NCBI GenBank assembly: GCA_964484465.1
Contig: CAZAFL010000046.1
Location: 1-12,524 of the forward strand
Length of the DNA: 12,524 bases
Origin: CAZAFL01 sp964484465
GTDB taxonomy: Bacteria; Bacteroidota; Ignavibacteria; UBA10030; SZUA-254
Direction of reading: 5' to 3'
The notes under the pieces: generated by a model
What the model was told of the DNA's origin: nothing
The model's database searches: none
What the model saw: the letters and a program-made list of their open reading frames with translations, nothing else
Part shown: positions 7,502 to 12,524 of the stretch, one piece after another
How the letters are laid out: the number at the start of each line of letters is the position of its first letter
How positions within the stretch are numbered: the first letter of the stretch is position 1
Translations under genes and position numbers: made by a program

Positions 7502-9652
7502 TTGAAGCAACTGATCTTGTTCGCAATTATTTTGTCAATCTCGTTCGGAAAAGCACACGCTCATTCACTGAATGGCGCAGGAGTCGTTACTGCCATCAGG
7601 GTTACCAGAGCTCCTCAACTCAACGGTCTATTGTCGGATGGCGCTTGGAATGGAGCAACACCTATCACCTCGTTTACCCAGCGGGAACTGCACGAGGGTG
7701 TACCGGCCACGGAGCGCACTGAAGTGAGAATCATCTATGACGATCGCGCAATGTATGTAGGGGTTTGGTGTTATGACAGTCGTCCGAAGGAGATCGTTGC
7801 AAACGCGATGGAGAGAGATTTTAACACCGACGTAGAAGACAATTTCAAGATAATTCTGGATACCTATAACGACAAGAGAAATGGATTTCTCTTTGTTATC
7901 AATCCGAATGGAGCGCGCTACGATGCACTCGTTACAGACGAAGGACAGGGAGTAAATTCAGATTGGAACGGATTGTGGGACACACGTACAAGTGTTACTT
8001 CGCAAGGCTGGTTTGGAGTTATAGAAATTCCCTTTTCGACGCTTCGATTTCCGGACGACACGAATCAGGTATGGGGCATCAATTTTGAGCGTAATATCCG
8101 GCGTGAACGTGAGCAAGACCTTTGGCAGGCGTACTCGAGAAATTATGGGTTGCTCAAACTCTCACAAGCAGGGGAGATTGTTGGTTTGGAAAACATTCGT
8201 CGAGGCAGTTCGCTTGAGATGAAGCCGTACGTTCTCGGAGGAGTTGAGAGAGGCTATAAGCCTTTCAATGATACTCGGTCAACGCAAACGAAAACTGGGT
8301 TGGATGTAAAGTATGCCCTCACCTCGACATTAACTCTTGACATGACAGCTAATACCGACTTTGCTCAAGTGGAAGCTGATCGAGTTCATATTAACCTGAC
8401 AAGATTCCCCCTCTTTTATCCTGAGAAGCGTGACTTCTTCCTTGAGGGATCCGGGATATTCGATTTTCAGTTCGGTGATTCACCTATTCCTTTCTATAGT
8501 CGAAGGATCGGTTTGAACGGTTCCGGAGAGGCAATTCCGATCTTAGGTGGAGTAAGAGTCGTCGGTAAAGCGGGTCGATTCAATCTGGGTATTTTGACGA
8601 TGGAAACCGGAGAGAGCAGTGGTGAACAAACGACGAATTACACGGTTGCCAGAATAAAGCGTGACATTGTCGATCAGTCGTACGTGGGTTTCATTGCCAC
8701 AAACAAGCAGTCCTCTTCAAGCTACAATCGTCTTCTCGGATTGGATGGAGCGTGGGTCCGCTCCGATGTCTTCGGCACGAATACCATGATTATTGGAGGA
8801 GGAATTGCCGGAACGGAAGATCCGGGAGTTACCACAAACAATCTTGCATATCGACTCTATGCAGATTTCCCGAATGATGCCGTCGATCACTTCATTGGTG
8901 TTCGCGTAGTCCAACGTAATTTCGATCCACAGGTCGGATTTCTGGATCGAAGTGATTTCGTAAAATATTCGTACACATTCCGAGTACGGACTCGGCCGCT
9001 GGGGTTTGGAATGCAGTACATCGACTTCAAACCCGTTGAACTGAACTATTATAAGAGCACGAACGGTGAGGTGCAATCCCTCGACTATGAAGGAAGGATT
9101 CTGGGATTTCAAACAAACTCCGGTGAATACTTTGAGTTCAACTTCCAACGATACGCCGATGCACCCCCGGACAGCGTCGAGTTCTTCGGAAGCAAAATCC
9201 CTCCGTCCACTTACTGGTGGTCAAGATGGGAACTACAGTTTGCAACTAACGACAGCCGGGATGCTTCATTTTTTGCACTCTACCGTTGGGGAGGACATTA
9301 CAACGGTAATCGTCGGACATATATCATTCAACCTCAATTCAAGGTGGCGGGTCGCTTCTCGCTCAGTCTTGATTACACACGGAATGAAGTTCAGCTTCCA
9401 TTATCCGGGTTCACTGCGAACGAAGCCGGGGCAGCTCTAAGTTATGGTTTCTCACCGATGCTTAACTCTTCTCTACTTGCCCAGTGGAATAACGAGGATA
9501 ATGAGATCAATATGAATCTCCGGTTTCATTGGATACCACGCATAGGAAGCGATATGTATTTCGTAATTAACCAGGCATTCGATACCTCGGGTAAGATCCT
9601 TGCGTCTAAGACGACAATTATCGCAAAAGTAGCTTACCTCTTCTTACTCTGA
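7502..9652 (+). CDS. DUF5916 outer-membrane protein with N-terminal CBM9-like domain
   Basis: A 716-residue protein with signal peptide MKQLILFAIILSISFGKAHA, then a CBM9-like beta-sandwich (about 28-220; note APQLNGLLSDGAWNGA, VRIIYDDRAMYVGVWCYD, GWFGVIEIPFSTLRF) and a long DUF5916 region (about 230-716) rich in alternating beta strands with FYPEKRDFFLEGSGIF, as in the family, ending in a hydrophobic strand (KVAYLFLL). This fits an outer-membrane barrel or surface protein; the ligand is unknown. The start is a TTG: the only in-frame codon that gives the complete signal peptide. An ATG at 7491 opens a four-codon mini frame whose TGA overlaps the TTG (TTGA). It follows the YncE-like gene by 43 bp, so it is probably the last gene of the chrA operon. 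Confidence 0.88.
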   Translation: MKQLILFAIILSISFGKAHAHSLNGAGVVTAIRVTRAPQLNGLLSDGAWNGATPITSFTQRELHEGVPATERTEVRIIYDDRAMYVGVWCYDSRPKEIVANAMERDFNTDVEDNFKIILDTYNDKRNGFLFVINPNGARYDALVTDEGQGVNSDWNGLWDTRTSVTSQGWFGVIEIPFSTLRFPDDTNQVWGINFERNIRREREQDLWQAYSRNYGLLKLSQAGEIVGLENIRRGSSLEMKPYVLGGVERGYKPFNDTRSTQTKTGLDVKYALTSTLTLDMTANTDFAQVEADRVHINLTRFPLFYPEKRDFFLEGSGIFDFQFGDSPIPFYSRRIGLNGSGEAIPILGGVRVVGKAGRFNLGILTMETGESSGEQTTNYTVARIKRDIVDQSYVGFIATNKQSSSSYNRLLGLDGAWVRSDVFGTNTMIIGGGIAGTEDPGVTTNNLAYRLYADFPNDAVDHFIGVRVVQRNFDPQVGFLDRSDFVKYSYTFRVRTRPLGFGMQYIDFKPVELNYYKSTNGEVQSLDYEGRILGFQTNSGEYFEFNFQRYADAPPDSVEFFGSKIPPSTYWWSRWELQFATNDSRDASFFALYRWGGHYNGNRRTYIIQPQFKVAGRFSLSLDYTRNEVQLPLSGFTANEAGAALSYGFSPMLNSSLLAQWNNEDNEINMNLRFHWIPRIGSDMYFVINQAFDTSGKILASKTTIIAKVAYLFLL

Positions 9653-9713
9653 TTTTTTTTCCCCAATCCCGTTCAAGGTTATTGAAAAAAATCTATCCCT
9701 ATCGTTGACTCTT

Positions 9714-10214
9714 TCAAGTTTGCCAAAGGTTCCTATCCAAACTTCGGTACTGAATCGCCTCACTGATACTTTCAGGTCGGATGTTGTTTGATGCTGCGAG
9801 ATCTGCGATTGTTCGGGCTACTTTTAGGATTCGATCATAGGCACGAGCAGAAAGTCCAAGTTTTGTTATAGCCATCTTCAATAATTCCTCTCCCGCTGAA
9901 TCAAGCTTGCAGTGGATCTGAATATCTTTCGACTGCATGTCCGCATTGCAGTACATCCCTTTTCTTCCCACAAATCGTTTCATTTGAATCTCTCTCGCAG
10001 AGACAACACGCGCGCGGATCTGTTGAGATGATTCTCCCTCAGCTTTGCTGCTGAGTTCTTTATATTTCACGGCAGGTACTTCAATGTGAAGATCAATACG
10101 ATCCAATAATGGACCCGATATTTTCGCCATATACTTCTGGATTTGGATTGGTGAACAGGTGCACTCTTTGGAAGGGTCCGAAAAATTTCCGCACAAACAT
10201 GGTTGCGTTGCCAT
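9714..10214 (-). CDS. ComM/YifB C-terminal fragment (Mg-chelatase-like), intact short frame, copy C
   Basis: A 166-residue reading frame corresponding to roughly the last third of ComM/YifB. It starts at the cysteine motif (MATQPCLCG, then KECTCSP: two C-x-C pairs as in the native protein), continues through GPLLDRIDLHIEVP and ends with the helical Mg-chelatase C-terminal domain (about 70-166: RGRKGM-like segment, ADMQSKDI, GLSARAYDRILKVARTIADL, SISEAIQYRSLDR). The nucleotide-binding motifs are missing, so it cannot be an ATPase. Upstream in frame there is a TAG, so it is not simply fused to more ComM sequence. An AGGT about seven bases before the ATG may serve as a ribosome site. Native ComM works as a helicase in natural transformation; a role for this fragment alone is unknown. 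The frame is intact and selection appears to have acted on it. Confidence 0.88.
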   Translation of the reverse strand: MATQPCLCGNFSDPSKECTCSPIQIQKYMAKISGPLLDRIDLHIEVPAVKYKELSSKAEGESSQQIRARVVSAREIQMKRFVGRKGMYCNADMQSKDIQIHCKLDSAGEELLKMAITKLGLSARAYDRILKVARTIADLAASNNIRPESISEAIQYRSLDRNLWQT

Positions 10215-10504
10215 TTTACTACCTGACCCTCCGCGCTAGAAAACCACGCAACCCAGCGTATCCTGAGCACCTGAATACTTTGGGTGACCACATTAGGGCG
10301 CGTCGACTCGACCTCGGGATGCATCAGAAAGACGTGGCGCGTATAGTCAACGTAACCACTTCAAGTGTTACCAATTGGGAGAAGAACCGAACTAGCCCTA
10401 GATTGTATCTCTTGTCAAAAATTATCGAATTTCTGTGCTGCGATCCAGTGCAAAGCGGCGCAACCTCTCTTGGTGAGAAGAGCAGACAGTATAGGAAGGT
10501 GTAA
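10199..10504 (+). CDS. Shortened helix-turn-helix (Xre-like) protein, copy C
   Basis: A 101-residue protein starting at ATG 10199 (MVALPFYYL), the position conserved with copy B; an in-frame ATG at 10109 lies inside the comM fragment and is rejected. The first HTH is complete (about residues 28-82: GDHIRARRLDL, QKDVARIV, SVTNWEKNR). The second stops just as it begins (TSLGEKSRQYRKV, then TAA): compared with copy A the DNA diverges after the stretch coding QYR, losing the rest of the domain. It may still bind DNA through one domain or be a decaying gene. It overlaps the comM fragment start by 16 bp and is 124 bp upstream of the T9SS propeller gene. Confidence 0.75.
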   Translation: MVALPFYYLTLRARKPRNPAYPEHLNTLGDHIRARRLDLGMHQKDVARIVNVTTSSVTNWEKNRTSPRLYLLSKIIEFLCCDPVQSGATSLGEKSRQYRKV

Positions 10505-10543
10505 AGGAAATCAAACTGAGACACTACCTGATTTATGATTCGA

Positions 10544-10571
10544 TTGCATTTCAATAAAATTAGCGTAAATT
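10544..10571 (+). promoter_or_regulatory. Possible promoter of the T9SS propeller gene
   Basis: TTGCAT (10544-10549) and TAAATT (10566-10571), 16 bases apart, are a weak match to a housekeeping-type promoter, in the 124-bp gap before the gene at 10629. Each box matches four of six consensus positions only. Confidence 0.22.
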
Positions 10572-10612
10572 ACTCCAGACGGCTAACGAGAATTCATCGA
10601 CAGAATTTACCA

Positions 10613-10620
10613 AGAGGGGG
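10613..10620 (+). promoter_or_regulatory. Ribosome binding site for the T9SS propeller gene
   Basis: The purine-rich AGAGGGGG ends eight bases before ATG 10629 and supports that start, which gives a complete signal peptide. Confidence 0.55.
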
Positions 10621-10628
10621 ACACAAAC

Positions 10629-11834
10629 ATGCGATTGCTTCTGATCATTTTTATCTGCACCACTTTGATTCAGAATACACTGAATGCACAATGGATTCAG
10701 AACAGCCAAGCGTTCGGAGGTCAGGTCGAAGCCTTTGCTTCCATAGGAGCAAACCTCTTTGCGGCGTCGTATGGAGGTGGTGTATTTCTCTCGACTGATA
10801 ACGGCACAAGTTGGAAGGCAGTTGATTCCGGATTGACGAGCACAAATGTATGGTGTCTCGCTGCGAGTGGCACGAAGCTCTATGCGGGGACGTATCTCGG
10901 AGCAGGAGTTTATGTTTCAACAAACAACGGGACCACTTGGAATACGGCAAACGCAGGTTTGAATTACCAATCAGTTTTCCAAATATTGGTCGATAGCACG
11001 AAGCTCTTTGCGGGAACCGATTACGGTGCATATCTTTCTACCAACGGCGGCGGAAGTTGGTCTCTTATCGGTCTTGGACAGTATGGAAGCACCCTGTCAT
11101 TCGCATTAGGTGATACAACCCTGTATGCCGGGACTTCCTACGGTGAAGTATATCGCTGGGGGAACAGTCCCGGTAACTGGACACAAACAGACACGTTGTA
11201 CAGCCTCAGCATCTCTTCTCTCGCAGCGAGTGGCTCAGTCCTCTTTGCTGGATCGGAGTACGTTTTCCGCTCATCTGATCGCGGAGCCAAATGGACAACG
11301 GATTCAGCCGGCATGCCAACTGGCATTGTCAGGACGTTTACGATTATCGGGACGAACATTTTTGCAGGTACCGATCAGGGCATTTACAAATCCAGCATCA
11401 ATGGGGAAGGGTGGACCGCCGAGAATACCGGTTTGGGAGCTTATCCGTATGACAATATCGATGCGATTATTGCATTTGCCGGCTACCTTTTTGTAGGCAC
11501 AAATATCGGTGAATATCGGCGGGCACTATCGGAGGTAACCGGTGTCCCAATGTCACAGGAAGGTCTTCCAAACCGATATGCTCTTATGCAAAACTATCCC
11601 AATCCATTCAACCCTTCAACGGTGATCAACTACCAATTGCCGAATTCAAGCTTTGTCACATTGAAAATCTATAATGTGCTCGGAGAAGAAGTGGTCACGT
11701 TGATCAATGGGGTCGAGGAAGCAGGGTACAAATCTGTCCTATGGAGCCCAAATAATATTGCTGATGGTGTGTACTTTTACCGCCTCACGGCAGGTTCGTT
11801 CTCACAGACAAGAAAGCTTCTCCTTGTAAAGTAG
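10629..11834 (+). CDS. Secreted Asp-box beta-propeller with T9SS type A sorting domain
   Basis: A 401-residue protein. Signal peptide residues 1-20 (MRLLLIIFICTTLIQNTLNA). Then repeated blades of about 40 residues with sialidase-type Asp boxes (S-x-(D/N)-x-G-x-x-W) near residues 55-62, 97-104, 137-144, 215-222 and 255-262, and a degenerate one near 176-184, so about six blades. Sialidase catalytic residues are not evident, so this is a binding or structural propeller rather than a proven enzyme. Residues 314-401 form a C-terminal T9SS sorting domain: RYALMQNYPNPFNPST, then LKIYNVLGEEV, ending in TRKLLLVK. The protein is expected to cross the outer membrane through T9SS and be released or anchored at the surface. 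It is a single-gene block between HTH copy C and comM copy D. Confidence 0.9.
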   Translation: MRLLLIIFICTTLIQNTLNAQWIQNSQAFGGQVEAFASIGANLFAASYGGGVFLSTDNGTSWKAVDSGLTSTNVWCLAASGTKLYAGTYLGAGVYVSTNNGTTWNTANAGLNYQSVFQILVDSTKLFAGTDYGAYLSTNGGGSWSLIGLGQYGSTLSFALGDTTLYAGTSYGEVYRWGNSPGNWTQTDTLYSLSISSLAASGSVLFAGSEYVFRSSDRGAKWTTDSAGMPTGIVRTFTIIGTNIFAGTDQGIYKSSINGEGWTAENTGLGAYPYDNIDAIIAFAGYLFVGTNIGEYRRALSEVTGVPMSQEGLPNRYALMQNYPNPFNPSTVINYQLPNSSFVTLKIYNVLGEEVVTLINGVEEAGYKSVLWSPNNIADGVYFYRLTAGSFSQTRKLLLVK

Positions 11835-12084
11835 GGTTGTATATTCAAGAGAGTGACCTGCCTCCATCATGACTTCGGCTTCCCGCACATCGTTAAATGG
11901 ATTTAATGGCATGTCGCATCTTACTCGTTAGCGTGTGTCTCCTTTGATCCATAATATAACTGTTACGCAGGTACACTTCGATCACTTTTTTTGGATCAGA
12001 TCAGATAGGTGATTGGGAAACCATGCCGGTGAGAGCAGCATTATGGGTAAGTTGAAACACCTTTACTCTTTGAGGAGAAACCAG
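11835..12084. other. Non-coding gap between propeller gene and comM copy D
   Basis: This 250-bp gap between convergent genes is the longest of the three cargo-to-comM gaps (others 51 and 61 bp). It holds a short imperfect inverted pair (TGATCCA near 11946, TGGATCA near 11993), but no GC-rich stem followed by a T-run, so I do not call a terminator. No coding frame is convincing. Confidence 0.4.
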
Positions 12085-12524
12085 TTACAGTTGCCACAAA
12101 TTTCTATCCAAACTTCGGTACTGAATCGCCTCACTGATACTTTCAGGTCGGATGTTGTTTGATGCTGCGAGATCTGCGATTGTTCGGGCTACTTTTAGGA
12201 TTCGATCATAGGCACGAGCAGAAAGTCCAAGTTTTGTTATAGCCATCTTCAATAATTCCTCTCCCGCTGAATCAAGCTTGCAGTGGATCTGAATATCTTT
12301 CGACTGCATGTCCGCATTGCTATACATTCCTTTCCGACCTGAAAATCTCTTCATCTGAATGTCTCGTGCGGCAACAACACGTGCTCGAATCTGCCGAGAA
12401 GTTTCGCCTGCGGCTTTGCTTGTGAGTTCTTTGTACTTCACAGCGGGTACTTCAATATGAAGATCAATGCGATCCAAAAGCGGTCCCGAAATCTTTGCCA
12501 TATATTTCTGAATCTGGATCGGTG
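12085..12524. repeat. comM-fragment/HTH repeat module, copy D (cut by window edge)
   Basis: Third comM-containing module copy, same orientation as the others; only the comM part lies in the window. It is a mosaic: 12104-12320 is identical to copy C (217 bp), and from 12314 rightward it switches to copy-B-like sequence (identical to copy B over 12314-12360 and clearly nearer to B than C after that). If the pattern holds, an HTH gene on the plus strand begins just past the window edge. Confidence 0.85.
12085..12524 (-). CDS. ComM/YifB C-terminal fragment (partial, runs off the window), copy D
   Basis: The frame is open from the TAA at 12085-12087 to the window end and reads PIQIQKYMAKISGPLLDRIDLHIEVP, then the Mg-chelatase C-terminal domain to RSLDRNLWQL. 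The methionine of YMAKISG is internal by comparison with copy C, so the true start should lie beyond 12524, about 90 bases away if it matches copy C. No frameshift is present, unlike copy B. Without the upstream sequence I cannot exclude that this copy belongs to a full-length comM, though copies B and C make a fragment more likely. It converges on the T9SS propeller gene. Confidence 0.85.
   Translation of the reverse strand, partial: PIQIQKYMAKISGPLLDRIDLHIEVPAVKYKELTSKAAGETSRQIRARVVAARDIQMKRFSGRKGMYSNADMQSKDIQIHCKLDSAGEELLKMAITKLGLSARAYDRILKVARTIADLAASNNIRPESISEAIQYRSLDRNLWQL

Larger units (their letters stand above)
9714..10504. repeat. comM-fragment/HTH repeat module, copy C
   Basis: Second copy of the module, same orientation as copy B: intact comM fragment on minus (10214 to 9714), shortened HTH gene on plus (10199 to 10504). 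The 40-bp start-codon core (10177-10216) is identical to copy B. A 217-bp block (9733-9949) is identical to 12104-12320 in copy D. Recombination between those direct blocks would delete 2371 bp carrying the HTH gene and the propeller gene. Confidence 0.85.

Noticed and set aside
9653..9713. A terminator between the DUF5916 gene and comM copy C
   Set aside because: A T-run directly follows the stop but has no stem before it; the TTCAA/TTGAA pair is only five weak base pairs.
10109..10198. A longer HTH protein starting at ATG 10109
   Set aside because: The 30 extra residues are antisense to the comM fragment, and the conserved start among copies is MVALPF at 10199.
3103..10504. An integron cassette array
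   Set aside because: The repeats are about 0.8-1 kb and carry two genes; they lack the short imperfect-palindrome structure of attC sites and no integrase is seen.
10629..11834. Calling the Asp-box propeller a sialidase
   Set aside because: Asp boxes are structural and occur in many non-sialidase propellers; the catalytic arginine triad and the Tyr/Glu pair are not evident.

Overview
The window reads as chromosomal DNA of a bacterium from the Fibrobacterota-Chlorobiota-Bacteroidota (FCB) group, probably Bacteroidota or an Ignavibacteria-like relative. The evidence is a C-terminal type IX secretion (T9SS) sorting domain with the motif QNYPNPFNPST at the end of a secreted propeller protein, a DUF5916/CBM9-like outer-membrane protein of a kind common in that group, and few strong Shine-Dalgarno sites. 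Species cannot be told from the sequence alone. I see no tRNA, rRNA, CRISPR array or transposase.

Layout, left to right: (1) 1-324, no recognisable gene; (2) 325-753, a decayed two-domain helix-turn-helix (HTH) gene; (3) 778-3051, a secreted CocE/NonD (S15-like) serine hydrolase; (4) 3103-3603 minus, a frameshifted 3' fragment of comM/yifB, head to head with (5) 3588-4058 plus, an intact double-HTH gene; (6) 4201-9652, four same-strand genes: chrA chromate transporter, a duplicated DUF1259 (LppY/LpqO) periplasmic protein, a YncE-like beta-propeller, and a DUF5916 outer-membrane protein; (7) 9714-10214 minus, an intact comM 3' fragment, head to head with (8) 10199-10504 plus, a shortened HTH gene; (9) 10629-11834, a secreted Asp-box propeller with a T9SS tail; (10) 12085 to the window end, minus, a third comM fragment.

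The most interesting structure is the repeated module made of a minus-strand comM C-terminal fragment and a plus-strand Xre-like HTH gene whose start codons overlap by 16 bp. The module, or part of it, lies between every cargo block, always in the same orientation. Each cargo block therefore has an HTH gene on its 5' side and a convergent comM fragment on its 3' side. The copies differ in decay: stops in the first HTH, two frameshifts in the first comM fragment, a shortened second HTH gene. One comM copy is a visible mosaic of the other two. Divergence between copies is largely synonymous where I checked it by hand, so the fragments look as if they were kept as protein-coding genes for some time. 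This could be an undescribed dispersed repeat or cassette-like system that shuffles envelope and secreted-protein genes; the mechanism is inference.

The cargo genes all act at or beyond the cell envelope. The chrA block looks like one operon for anion/chromate transport plus accessory periplasmic and outer-membrane proteins. The hydrolase and the T9SS propeller stand alone as single-gene blocks.
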